DNA from: Sycobia sp. Sy_11
Lineage: Eukaryota > Arthropoda > Insecta > Hymenoptera > Epichrysomallidae
Assembly: GCA_018907035.1 (NCBI GenBank)
Contig: JACCIC010000001.1
Coordinates: 4,694,001 to 4,758,000, forward strand
Reading direction: 5' to 3'
Length of the DNA: 64,000 bases
The translations under genes were made by a program, and so were the position numbers. Below the pieces are notes generated by a model. It ran no database searches, was not told where the DNA came from, and saw nothing but the letters and a program-made list of their open reading frames with translations. Positions 21,820 to 36,400 of this stretch are shown here, piece after piece (within the stretch, counting starts at the first letter, position 1; every line of letters begins with the position of its first letter).

Positions 21820-24391
21820 CTGAAATAAAAATCATTTTTAATACGTGGAAAGTAAATTATTTTATTATATCTATAAATACAATACGTTACTTTTAATACC
21901 TTACTAAGTTATAAGATTTAAATATTAGGTTTCACAAACTAATGAGTTTCATCATATTTTAAATAATTATGCCAACGGCGTAAAAAAAAGAAACTTTATC
22001 TTTATTAATATGCTAATAATATTTATTAATACTTCGAATCCTTTTAAGAAAAAATAATATTGGATGAAAGGAAAAATTTGAAAAAAAAAACTCCAAAATG
22101 GTAATTTTGCATTGTAGCTTTTGGAAGGCGGGCAAAAATTCAACCATAAGTAATCTTGAAATTTAATTTATAATAAATAATAATATCTTATAATTAAGCA
22201 TCATAAGTGTCTGATGGTTAGGCGAAGAAGATTGTGTTTTGTGCATTTAGTGTTAAAATGTCTTTCCTTTAAAATTTGATAAGTCTACATTGCCATCAAT
22301 TCAGTAAGATCAAAAGTTTGAGTCAAAGATCAAAAAAGTCCAAGCTAGCTTGGTGATTACGAATTTCATGATTGCCTTCATACTGTTTACATTCTTAAAT
22401 TTTTTCAAATTATTCTTAAATTAAAGAAAGCCAACTGAAAAATTAAAGCAGCCTAGATAAATTATCTAAACTAAAATTACTAATTGTCCTTAAAGATAGT
22501 CTGAATAAACATTTGAATGAACTTTTTGTGTGATTACAAAATCATGTCGACAAAAATCTGGGTGAATGTATCTTTGATATCTAAAAAAAAATTATTCTTC
22601 CTGACGATTTTTTTAGTACACTATAAGGCAGATATAATGCTATTACTACGTAATCTCACGGATACACATGTAAGGTGTCTGGGATGATATTTTTTTCAAC
22701 AATACACATCATGATATATGTTACGAACTAACAAGAGCTTTTATTTTAAAAAAGTAAAATTGTTAGAGTGTAATGTAATGTCTACTTTAATATTTAATTT
22801 GTAACTGTAGAGATACTTTAAATATATTAATTTGATAATTTTATATCTATTTTTTAAACGGTTTAGTTCGTAAGTTTAAATATATTCTTAAATGTTTTAG
22901 TTTGTAATTATATATATATTAAGAAATGTTTATAGTATTTAATTTAAAATTATTATAAGCTCAATCTATGTATTTATACGTTGTAGTTTGTAAGATTTAT
23001 CGTATTTAATTCTGTTAAGTATTTATGTAGAGTTAAATTTAATAGTTTAAAGTATAATTGTAATCGGGAACTAATGCGATAAAAATAAAATCTTTAGATA
23101 ACGTTTCTCGCATAATAATATATAGGCTCGATATAGTATATATTTTGAATAAACAAAATACGTTCTCTGTATCGTCATATCGAGTCCCATACAGAAAAGG
23201 GAAATGTAACGTGCTCTCTCAGACTCTTAAACTTCGGACAAAGCGGCTGCGCGTGCGTCAGCAATTCAGCGAATTATAATGTTAAACTATTGTACAGCAG
23301 AGATTGGAAATTTAGATATTCGTTTTAAAATAGTAAGTTCACGAAAAATTACTTCGTAATTTTTTATTATGTAAGAAATAAGACTCATAGTTACTAATAT
23401 TATAGTTTATAGAAACGATCGCGAGCGAACTCTCACTATAAGCCCAACTATATGTACACATAAGGTACATGTTTGATCCGTGCCGTGACGGGAAAACCGA
23501 AGATTTTGCCTTAAAAATAGCTTGTATGAGTGCTCGGAGATACATTCTTTTTCTGATCTCTGCTTAGCCAGGTTATTGTATTAATCATATTTTGTTTTAT
23601 TAAATTCAATTTTTAATTTAAATATACTTAGTATTGTTATTTTCTTATTCTAATAATTAAACCTCCCAGTGTATTGTTCAATTACAATATACCATGCGGT
23701 CTCTGAAACGATGATGCTTCTTATCACATGCATCATCTATACTCAACTCCTACAAGCAGAAAAGAAGAATTTTATTAATTTTATACAGCATTTTTCATCA
23801 GAATGAAGGCTTCAACACAGGCAGAACAGCCTCGAACAACGAAAACACAATAGCAGAAGCGCTTTGAAAGAGATCGGGTATGGTCAACAGACAGCTCTAC
23901 TTAATCAAATATAGTCATAGTTTTAAATTTTACACGGAGATTTCAATTAAGTTTTTACGCAGTGATTGTGAAGGCATGATCGTTTCTGATCCTATCGGAT
24001 GTGCTTCACACATTCTTTCAGTATGTCACAGGTCGTACGGAGAGAGATGGAGAGAAATGAGACATACGCGCATGTGGGTTGAATAGTATGAAGTAGATAA
24101 TGGTGGGTAATCCAAACAAGTAGTCGAGGTCGCTATTATAACACTATCTCTGGTCATAAAAGCAGAATTAATTAAGTCATTTAGACATTTGTGCATAATT
24201 AGGATATTAGAACCCAAAAATTATGTTCTGATGGGTGTTCTATAGGCTGTAATCATGCTATCCAATAATAAGTGGTTTTAATAGATTGTAATTTCTCATA
24301 GCCTGGAGCCACATGTTGGAGGTACTCGCTAATTAACAAAAACAGATATACCATTTGTTAATTCTGACTTACCAAAGTGATATTATTACGT

Positions 24392-24440
<49 letters not shown>

Positions 24441-27400
24441 TTCAATTAAGGAGTGGTTGGGGAATTGTGCCAAATTTAATTTAATTAAACTACCATATGA
24501 TATGTATATATAGAACAGAATTTATATTTATTTGCTAATTAAAATTAAGCTAATGGTCAAAGGCGTTAAAAAACTCTAGCTGCAAGTAGAGAAAAAGCCT
24601 GTTGCCTACAACTCTAAATAAACTTAATACATCTACTACAATCAGTTAAACTAAATATTATTATCCTACAAATTAAACTCTACAATATATATAATCAACG
24701 TAAAACAAAGTTATACATAAGTTTAATACCGCAAACAATACTTATCTTCTATATGCGTACACGAAATTAACTTAAATTATATACCTCAATGTACATATGA
24801 AAATACCGAGAGCTCTCGTAAAAGCAACGATTGAACTGCCTCCAAATTTCTTAGTTGTGCGGCGGGTAGGTCCCCAAGCACCTGGCTCCACCAACGGATG
24901 GACTTGGTGCCCTGCAACAGCACGCCCAAAGGATGGGAGTTAACGAGCTGCCGGTAGATAGGCTGCAAGAGCCGTGGCCCCTTAGGTTCCCGGGTGAGAT
25001 GATCAGTCGGTGCACACGACTGACGTAATGGCCAAACCTTTTAAATTACAATGACCACACCGCGAAACACACAACTCTGTACACTACAAAGAATCAGTCC
25101 TTTTATAAATTCGAACACAAAGGGTCGAACAGTAATTTTATTGAACACACGTACTTAGAGATAGTCGAAACGTTTCTGTCCGAGCCCGCCGGCCCGGCTC
25201 AGTTCAAAACCGAATTCTCGCTCCCCCCACTCTCAACTCAAAAGCGCTCGAGACGCGCGTGTTGCGCCGGCGATTGACGATTTATAAACAAATCTCCTCT
25301 TATCGTAAACCTATAAGTATATGGATAAATACTGTACATAAAAGCTATAAAAGATACATTTCTCCGAACATACCGCCCGCCTTCGTCCTTTAGACGAAAA
25401 TTTATAGAGAATCAAATAAAATATCAATTTCTAAAATTTAAAGTTGTGCCTTAATTGGAGCATCTTCTGAAATGAGTGGACAAAGTCGGGCGGTATGTCG
25501 ACGAAAATTAGACGTTGCTGTCTTAACTTACTAATCCGTCCGAACCAGGATGAATCTCTGTAACACGTCCATTTAGGTGGAGGATATCTGTCGTCCCGTA
25601 ACAGCACCATCTGGCCAAGTGCAAAGTTCTCTGTAGCCCCTTTCCACTTACTTCTTTCTTGAAGGTGCTGAAAGTATTCTGCTGACCACCTTTTCCAAAA
25701 ATTATTTCGAATTGCCTGGAGTAAGTGGAAGCGTTTTAAACAATTTTCAGGCACATCAAGAGGCGTCACGTCGGGAATTAATCCAGACACTTCGCCGATT
25801 AGAAAATGCGCAGATGTCAAAGCCTGCAGATCTTCAATATCTGAACTTAGGGGACAAAGTGGCCGATAATTTAAACATGCCTCTATTTCTATTAAAACCG
25901 TCGGAAGCTCTTCAAATGTTAAAATTTTGTCACCAATAACTCGTTGTAAATGTGATTTTGCAGATTTAATCCCTGCCTCCCATAATCCTCCGTAATGTGG
26001 CGAATTAGGGTAAATGAACGTCCACTTTGTCCCGTCATTCGAGAGTGTACTGGCAATTTCTTTATAAAATACAGACGCATTTTTGAACATGATTTGCAAT
26101 TCTTTATCGGCGCCTAGAAAGTTTCTCGCATTGTCGCTATATAAAGCCTTGCATATACCACGTCGTCCGACAAAACGCCTATACGCAGCGATAAATGTGT
26201 AACGGGAAAAAGAGTAGGATAAATTAACTTATTACCGTGATAAGAGTTATTATAAATGTAAGATCATAATAAATAGGCAGACATATACACGAAATGATTA
26301 CTATAAATAAACAAACAAACACAACATAGAATAGAATAAGTAGAATAAAATAATTTAACCAATAGGAACAATATTACCGTATTTTTAAATAAATAATAAC
26401 CAATCAGATTTTTGTAACGTACTTTTTCCGTGTATAAGAGTACGCTAAATTTTGCAAAGAGCACGGTTCGTTTTCGGCACTCGTCGAGGAAGGATACCTC
26501 CCGAGTGACGAAGAGAACTGTCATCTACCGACCGGTAATATTCTGTGTTTTTTCCTAGATGAAAAAAAAAACTCTTTCTCGAGGCCAAAGGAAAAACCCC
26601 TTTACTCGTAAGAAAAGAGTTAAAAATTACCGACTCAGAAGAATGGGCGCTCCCGACTTCTGATAAAGTAATTCTTTTTCACATAGGAAATAATCCAGAA
26701 AAACCGCCGGGAGACAAAATTAAAATCGACCTAATTTAATTCGGGGAAAAGATTCCTTTTCGCCAAATTAAATTACCAGACGGCTATTAATCACGAGGCG
26801 CATCTCGGATTAATGTCAGACCGACTGGCGACCGAAAATCTGCAAGTCATCATAACGTTGATCGACTGATATTATAAATATAAGAAGTAAATGCTGTAAA
26901 ATAAATCAAAAGGAAAACGGAGTCTTACTAAGGAAAAAGAAATACTTATTCCTGAGTAAAAAACCGAACTCTTATATATGACTAGCTAAGGCGCACCTTA
27001 GCGTGATATAAAAGAGAGAATAAAGATTTATTCAGATATTGCAAAAGAAACTCCGTGTAAATAGACGGACCGCTTCTATTAACCGTTTAAGTAAATAGCG
27101 TAAACAAAGCGAGCAATCACTGGGTCAAGGCCGTCTGAATTCGTAGAAACTTAGATAAGCCAATTAATAAGTAGACAGAAAATAAAATAAAATTGCCAGC
27201 GCTAATAATTAATTTATAAATCGTTTTTTTTTTATGTTGCAGGGTATCTATACCGAGATGCCAATAAAGTAGAAGTTATTTCTTATTTTTTTTATAAAAT
27301 TTATTACTATTTTTTTTTATTTTTATTGTATAATTTATAGGAAAATATATATTGTTATTTTTTGAAACATAACGAGTATCAAATCATTCACCCGAAAACT

Positions 27401-30400
27401 TGTCCTGATACGTTCCTCCATCCGAATCACATATCCTGAAAACCTCAGAGAATTCCAATAAAAATAAAGCGGAAGGAGAAGGAACGTTACAAATGTTTGA
27501 CTCGTAAGATCGCTTGCTGCTTCGAGATGAATGGCACGCGTCGCAAAGTACACAAAAAGAACAATATAACCCTTGTAGGATTTAAAACCGCGACCCTTAG
27601 TAGTTGGTATTTGTATTGGGCCTGCGTAATCTAATCCCGACACTGAAAACGCTCTAGCTGGTGTTACGCGCTCGGCCGGTAAATACCCCATTAACTGGTG
27701 AGCTAGTCACGCTTTTACTCGTTGGCATGTTATACAGCCTCGAATTTCTGTTTTTACTAGACGATTTCGTCCTAATATCCATACGTGCTTCATAACCGTA
27801 CTGGAAGTCAATGTAGCACCATCGTGTAAACATGCGCGATGCGCATCACGTACAAACAGTCGACTAAGTGGCGATCGGTGAGGTAAAATCGGTGGATGCT
27901 TGGACTGATGAGATAGTAGTGAATTAATCAGCCGACCTCCTACTAGTATTAGACGGGTACTCTCGTCATAGTAAGCGTTTAGTTTCAGTATTGCGTTTCG
28001 GAAGATTCTTTCCTGCCTTTAGTATTTCGATTTCTGCCTTGAATGCATGTGCCTGAGCTAATCTTATTACCGTTTTTCGAGCTTTAATTAGTTCTGATGT
28101 AATTGGAAACTCAGGCAGCGCTGCTTGATTGGTCTTATATCGACGGAAGTTTATTAATGGTCGTATACAGTAATCTACTACTCGAACCAATTTTGTCAGT
28201 GAAGAAAAACGTAAAAGAATGTCCGGTTCAGCAGGAGCCATTTTAGTGTGTAAAATCTGTGGCGGTGATGTCACTGTGGTCCAATTCTCGATACCTTCAG
28301 AGAGCCAGCGAGGCCCCTGCCACCACAGATCAAAGTTTTTAAGTTCACTGGGTTTAGAACCTCGAGTAGCTAAATCTGCTGGATTTTCCTTCGATGGCAC
28401 ATGCATCCAATTAGCAGTTGGCAGTTCAGTTTGCACGAAGGACACTCGATTCGCAACAAACGTTTTCCAAAAACAGGGATGTTTTTAGAGCCACGTAATC
28501 ACTATTTGACTGTCATCCATGCATAAACAGGTAGATTTTTTAAAAATTCTAATTTTTTAATATGTCTAAGTAATTTCACTAGTAGAACCGCTCCGCATAG
28601 TTCTAAGTTTGGTATACTTACGGTTCGTACGGAAGCGATCTTTATTTTTGCTGCTAATAAACAAACGCAATATCTACCGTCTATAGTTTCAGTTCTAATA
28701 TAAACTGCCGCAGCATAAGCCCGTGAAGATGCGTCCGAAAATCCGTGAATTTGCGAATTGCATCCGACAGACTCCCCAAACCATCGTCCGATAGAAATTT
28801 CCGAAATTATTGAGAGAGAATTACAATAATTGCGCCACCGTTCGCGAATCTCTATGGGTAAAACCGTATCCCAACCGCATTTTAGGATCCAGAGATCTTG
28901 CATTAATATTTTACCCGTTACGGTAACCGGAGAAATCCAGCCGAGAGGATCGAACAACCGGGCAATATGCGACAGCACTTCACGCTTGGTTGTTGCTTCT
29001 GCCATTTTTTTTGAATCTAAGGCGGTAAAAGTAAAGATATCTCGAGCAGGGTCCCAATTCAATCCTAAAGTTTTCACAGATTCGTCAACATTAATTGCTC
29101 TTGCTTTCTCGATGCTATAGTTCTGTGAGTTAGGAGGAAGCAGATCACGACGATTTGCTGCCCACTTATCTAGCTCGATTCCGGCTGTCTTTAAAATGTC
29201 AATGAGCTCTTGCCGCATCTTTATTGCTACCTCTAAATTGTCCGCTCCGGAAAAGGTGTCATCAACGTGTTTGTTTGAAGGCAGCGTGCACCGAGGGGAA
29301 ACCGAGCCTTTTCGTCCTCAGCTAATTGCAACAACGTACGGATTGCAAAAAAGGTACACACGCTGTTCCATAGGTTACCGTTGTTAGCCTGTAATCTATG
29401 GGAGTATCACATTGATTTGGAGCCCATACAATTCTCTGCAAGTCTCTATCTGGGGACGCGGCACGTATCTGACGGAACATTTTGACAATGTCCGCAGTAA
29501 ATACATACAAATACTTCGGCCAGTTAAGTAATATGAGAGATAGATCACTCTGTAAGGCCGGTCCTGATAACAAGAAATCGTTTAAACTTTGACTTTTGCG
29601 AGTTTTGCGTGAAGCGTCGAAAACTACACGGACTTTATATTTTGACGGTGCAGACTGTATTACAGCGTGGTGGGGCAGATACCATGCATTAGGATTATGT
29701 ATTTCGCACGCAGGTATTCGTTCCATATGACCGAGTTGCTCATAGGCAGTCATGAAATCGCGATACGCGGATGCAAGTTGATCTTCGCGATCAAATCGAC
29801 GATATATATGGGAGAGCGTACCTAACGCCATACGTCGCGTTTCTGCTCCGACAGCCGGTGGATTCGATTTTAGTGGTAATTGTACCGTGAAACGGCCATT
29901 CTCATCCCGTGTATGCTTGTCGACAAACAATTTTTCACAAGTAGATTCGTCTATATTTAATTTATTAAAGGGACTAAATAACTCCTCAAGTTCCCAGAAC
30001 CGTTGTAAGGACTTATCGAGAGACTCATCTGTCGCGCACAGTAGAGTTTGCCGTGGCATTTCTATCGAGGCCCCCGCCCGCCGTGAACCTCTCAAGCAGG
30101 CTGGGCCGGATACAATCCATCCAAGCGCTGTCCCTTGTGCAATAAGGGCAGAGGGACGAAACTTGCGTACTCCAGGAAGAAGTAATGCACCGTAAATATC
30201 AGCTCCTAAAATTACGTCGACTGAATCTGGTATATAAAAGTTCGGATCTGCTAAAGATAAGTCGCCAAAAATGTCAAGATCAATTTCCATTGGTTGACGC
30301 GCTGGCAAATTTGACATTAATTTCGGAAGCACTAATGCATCAATATTTAGCTCAAATGTAGGCTTTATTAGAGATCGAATAGTAAATTGTGTGGCTAAAC

Positions 30401-33400
30401 GAGCCGTACCAGCAGTATTAGATCCCTGATCTAATAATGCTCGAACGCGAGTATGTATACCTTGCGGTCCGATAAGTATTAACTGAGCAGTGGCTAAAAA
30501 TACGGAATATTGACTCACGGAAATAGAAGCAGTGTGCACGTTAACCGAACCAGCGGCTGGCGAGTCATTTTTTAGCGATCGATTGTCCTCAATTGTGTTC
30601 TTGTGTCTCTGATGATTACTCGCGTTGCTCTCCATATGAATCATCGAATGATGTTTACCTTGGCACTTATAACATCACTTAGTAGATGTGCATTGATCTA
30701 CTCTGTGTGCGCCTATGCAATTAAAACATAAGCGCAAACGTCGGACTTCATCACGTCGTTCATTCGGTTTTTTACTTCTAAAAGATTCGTACCTGTAAAG
30801 AAGATGTGCACCATGGTAAACTGAACATTTAATTCGATTGTTGCTCTGATTATTTGCGTGCATTGCATGAAAAACTCTTTTCGCGCCCGGAACGTGTTGA
30901 ACTAACGGTGTTATTTACTTTTCAGTTTTTCCGCCTTGCGAAGCGATCATACCAAGCGTGCGCGTGCGCTTCTCTAAAAATTCAGATAATTCCGAAAATT
31001 TTGAAAGAATCTAAAGGGTTTACGGAATCTATATCATCATTTGCGTGTAATATACTACTCTTATCTTTTAAGCTGAGTTCGGTTTCCCAATCCTTTCGCG
31101 TCTCTGGATCCAAACGTGCGGCTAGAATAAATACGAACCATACGTCGCAATTTTCAACCAGCATCTTTAAATTCGATAGAGCTCGAACAATGCGTTGAGC
31201 TTCATCGGTAAACGCTCTCAACTCTGTCGCATTTTTCTTCTTAAGAAATTGTACGTCATAAAGTGTTTGTAGGTGTTTATTGACGATCAGTCGTGGATTA
31301 TGAAAACGGGCCTTCAAAGCTAGCCATGTTGAACAGTAATTAGCGTTCGTCATCGAAACATCTTTTACTAAATCCGCGGCTTTCCCTTTTAAACATGATT
31401 TTAAGTATTGCAACTTCGCTGCATCGGATAAGCGAGGTGAATCATGAACTAAAGTCGTAAATAAGTCGCAAAAATTCTCCCAGTCTTCATAGTTCCCTGA
31501 AAATGTCGGAAGGTCGAGCTTAGGTAGTTTCGCTGCACGAGGCTCTATATCAGGAAACGGGCTATTATTTAACGATGACGCGCACACCGTCGATTGAGCA
31601 GCAATCTCTAGTTCAAATTGGAGAGTACAGAAAAAGTCGATATTCTCCTCATACAGTTCCTGCAACCGAGTGAACACGCCTTCTGTTATATAAGAATCCT
31701 GCGCAATACCTTCACGAACTATAATTTCCTCATGTGTGCTTCGCGCCTCGGTCCATGCTTTTTCAAAAGCGTCTATTCGAAACTTAATAATATTTAAATT
31801 AAAACTATGTCGTTCCTTTTCTCGCATTCTACGTGTAGATGAGTCAAGCTCAGCTAATCGAGAGGCTTGCAATGCAGTCAGTCTTCTTAAAGGCGTAGGA
31901 GCCATTTCTATGAAATAAGAATTTCACTTGATTTTAATAATTGATATTTGATTTTCTTTTTCCCTTTGCAAGATAAATTCAATTACGTAATAAATTATTA
32001 AACAATAAAAAAAAGGAAAGAATAAAAGAACAGAAAAATTCTATATAAATATAGTGGTTGTAAAGAAAGATATTCGTCGTAATAAAATAAGATCTACAAC
32101 TAAATTTAACTGTTATATAAACTGATTTACCAAACGTTAGTCATAAAACCTTTGTTTATATTAACGGAACCACACCGCGCCCAGTGCGCCGGATATGTTT
32201 GATAAACAATAATTCCGGCTAAGACGATTGAGCGCAATGAAGCTCTTTGTCCACGTCGGTTCGAGATAAGGAACTGATAAATGATGAAATTACAGCGCAA
32301 ACTTAGTTCGAGAAACTTATAGAAAATAAATTTTCTCTATGTCCTAATAACTTACATATAATAATTAGAATTCGATTAAATCCAACCTCGCACGATCATC
32401 CACTTCCTCACCCGGGGCACCAATGTTAATTCTGCCTTACCAAAGTGATATTATTACGTATAACAGATATATATATATATATATATACACCTCAATGTTA
32501 CATGACGAGGGAATGGGACTGGAGGTATCGGTTAAAGGAATAATTTGGCCTCGTGTGAATTGGTTTGGTGGCCCTGACGAATCGCCGCCTCTCGTTGTGT
32601 CAACGGCCGGGGAGTGGTACGGAGACGGCGGACGGAGCGTGCGTGCAGCCCGTCTCCGGCTTGCGCTTCGGCTATCTCGCCGATCCGCACGTCGAGCCGC
32701 CGGATGGAAGAGAGACCCGGTCTGGAGCCGGGATCCCGTTCCGCCAGGGGAGGCCGAGGAGGGGGAACGACGAGTGACGGCCGAGTGGAACGGCGGATGC
32801 CGATCTCGCACCGCACGTCGAGGGCCTCTGGAGCGGTTGGGATTACCATCGCGCTTCGTAAGGCTTTCGACGGTCCCTCGTCCTGCGAGGTGGCTTCCGA
32901 GAGATCTAGATCTGGCAGATCTAAATCGATCTCCCAGAAATTTTCCCTCGCTTCCTCCGGCGCTGTTCGCCTATTCCGAAGGCGTCGTGCGCTCCTCTTG
33001 GCGCGCTGTCGTTCGTTCCTCCGTCGTAGCCTGCGGCGTGGCCGTCTCGCCCGCAGTTCTGGGTCAGCGCAGGAGCGTTCTGGGGTCATCCTTCCTTCCT
33101 GGTTTTGGAAGAAGTGTTCCCAGTGACCCCATGGTCGGCCCTTTTAAGGCCGTAACGGCCCCGACCCCGATCCCTTAAACCGGATACGACTGCCGGTTCG
33201 TAGGGAGGGGGAAGGGGCAAGGATGCGGACACCGGAGAGTGCCCCCTCGAAGGCCTCGTCCTCCGACGATCCCCCAGGCGGGTCTGTCTCCGGAGGTCTT
33301 GGTCACCGCGCTTAGTTGGAGCTACTGGGTATCCACCCGTAACTCCTTTCAGAGAGGTGCCCTGCCCGGAGTCCGCACCGCGGGGGGTGTCGGTCTGATC

Positions 33401-36400
33401 CGGATATACTGATCAAACGCGGATGAGCCCGTAGGTGGGAGGCTAGGGAAGGATCGCCCTGTTCCGTCGCGCCGGTGGGTCTTCGGAGGCCTTGGGCACG
33501 GTTTCTAATAGGAGCTAGAATCACCGCTCTCTCGAGCCGCCGCAGGCGGTGCGTACGGGGGCGCGCTGCGGGGGCGGCCTGCTCCACTGTTATTGGAGCG
33601 GTGGCGCGCGGTGGCGCTGCAGCTCCCTCTCTCTCTCTCTCTCTGTCTCTCCCTCGCTGCCACCACTCGTGCGGTGGCGTTGCCCGCTCTCCTGTTGGAG
33701 CCGTGTGCAGCGCGGGGGAGCTTCGCTCCTACGGTGGGATAGAGTCTGGGAGGGGAAATAACAAGACGTTGGATAACAGTGGAGTTAGTTTATTGTCCTA
33801 GGATGGGCCGTCGTGTCCCGCTGGCTTTCTGACTCTCCATCCCGAAAGCCCTCTCTTTTATATCAACTGTGCTTGCGACTCCGGTGGCGCCGTAAGGCTC
33901 CGCCGGTGGTCGCAAGCACTGATTCGCCCGGAATCGCCGTGGCGGAGACAGGGGGTTCGGGAATGCTTTCCGTGTTCTACGGATGCGCGCTCGCAAGACT
34001 CTAAGGAGCCTATGCGTCGGCATATAACAACTCCTTCCAATCGCGAAGAGCCTTGCGTGCGAGGAACGACTTTATTCAATTTGACAGCCCAAAATTACAC
34101 TATATTTATTTATACATTTTATTCTTACTTCTAAACGCGCGCGTAACAAAATAATTCATTTTAAAATATCGAATGTATTATAAACTTAACATACTTTCAT
34201 TTAATAAATAATCTTGGTCATCAAGAACACCCGAGTAGTCTTGGCACGGTTGTTGGGAGAGAACGTCTGGCAGCTCGTTATCTTTACCGTGGCAATGCTC
34301 TAAATTAAAGGTTAACTTCTGCAAAAGCAGAGCCCATCGCGTCAGCTTGTCCCGCGTATCCTTAAAACGATCCAGCCAGGTGAGTACCTTGCTGTCCGTA
34401 CGTAGTGTGAAAGGCTGGTCTTCCAAGTAAGGCCGAAGCTGTTTGATTGCCCAAATTATAGCTAGACATTCCTGCTCGTTGCAGTAGTAACGAGTCTCGG
34501 CTGCCTTGAATTTGGCGCTGGCGTAACTTATAATGTCCCGCTTGCCATCCGGTTTCTCTTGATATAAGACGGCTCCCATCCCACGAGCACTGGCGTCGGT
34601 TTGTAAAATAAAGCGACGATCTGGATTTGGACGAGCCAGCTTGGCAGGTTTGGAGAGCAATGTCTTTGTTTGCTCGAAAGATTGTTGCGCGGCTGGAGTC
34701 CACTTGAAACCTCGTTTCCCTTGGAGTACATCCGTGAGTCCGGCCATGGTGACTGTTAGATGCGGTATGTACTCTCGGAGCCAGTTGCACGTCCCTATAA
34801 AGGCCTGAAGCTGCCGCTTGGTGGTGGGAGTGGGTATTTTCAAGAGGGCGCTGACGTAGTCCGACTTAGCTTCGTTTCCTTCGGACGTTACTCGGAAACC
34901 GAGATAATCCAGACTGGGTTTTCCAAACTGGCATTTGTCTGGAACAGCGGTCAGTCCGTGAATATTTAGCCTCTCAAGCACTTTGGCAAGATGTGAGAGA
35001 TGTTCGCCGTACGTCTGGGAATAAATGATGATATCGTCCAAGTATACTTTACAAAACTTGTCAATGTATCCTGTCAAAACCTCCTGGGACATAAGCCGCT
35101 GAAAAGTTCCAGGCGCTCCCTTGAGTCCGAATGGCATGACTCTGAACTGGTAACAGCAGCCCGCTGGTGTAGAGAACGCTGTGTATTTTTTCGATTCCAG
35201 CTCCATCGGGATTTGCCAGTAACCACTGCGCAGATCGATGGTAGAAAAAACCGTAGCTTTGCCAATATCCTTCAAAGTGTCGGTTTTCCGTGGAATGGGT
35301 TGGGCAGTCCTCCGTAAGGCTGTTTAACCTCCGATAGTCCACGCAGAACCGAAGGCTTCCGTCTTTTTTCTTCGCCATAACGATTGGTGAACTGTAAGGA
35401 GATGTCGATGGTTCGATAATACGAGCAGCTAGCATCTCCTGTATCTGTTGGTCGATCTCCAGTCTTTTCGCCTCCGAATAACGGTACAACAGTAGTCGAA
35501 ACGTTTGTTTCGACGTTACCGTAATAGAGTGTTGAATGGTCTTAGTTTGTGGCAACTGTCCCCCCAACGGAGCAAAAACCTTTGCATGGTCCTGAGTGAG
35601 CTTTGCGAACTGTCTTGAGAAAGCTTCAGGAAAACTATGCTGGAGCTGTGGCACCTTGATGTCCCTGGTGAGTGCGTGAGGCATCTCGCCAATAAAAGGC
35701 ACTGTGATGCGCTCTTGAGCACCGACGTACAGAACCTTTCTGGTGAAATCGATGATGCCTCCCTGCTGGTTCAGCCAGGGCAGTCCCAACAGCAGAGGTG
35801 TTCTTAACGTTGGGGCGACTAGGACTGTGGCCGTGAACTGTTTTTCCTGGATTTTGAATAGTATCTTGGCTGCCCCAATGACTGTCATTGTAGAGCCGTT
35901 AGCCGCGAGATGAGTCTCGAGCGCCCGTGAGGTGACGGGAACGTTTGTTGGCAGACTCGCTCGGCTGATGAAGTTGTGAGAAGCGGCCGAGTCGATGACA
36001 GCCGACAGATTCTTGTCGTATAATGTTGTGTATACCTTGGGGAGCTGGTGGGCAGCAGTCATGATGCTATTTATTCCCGGAGTTCGTTGGTTCCGGCGGC
36101 TGGGCCCGGTGTGTCCGCCGCCGCTCTCCAGTTTTCCGACTTACGGTTTCCTTCTTTCAGTACTGGACAATCCCGATGGAAGTAGTGCCCCGGGCAGTGC
36201 CAGCATTTCGGACTATCGCTCGAGCCTGTCCGTTTTGCAGCCTTTGGGTTTTCTTTCGTTTTCTCCTTCTTCTTCTGTATCCCACCATGTTCCTCGTCGT
36301 CGTCTTTTTCAGCTTGTAGTGACTTTGACAGAAGTTCCGAGAAATCTGCGATGGTGTGCGATCGCAGAACCTTTTTAAGCACGGGAAGTAGAAGGTTCAG

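Noticed and set aside
32423..33178. 251-codon plus-strand ORF (and the 262-codon one at 37293-38081) as host genes
   Set aside because: Both lie in the two LTRs of one gypsy element, antisense to it, and begin in the BEL LTR/(TA)n or LTR end; GC richness explains the openness.
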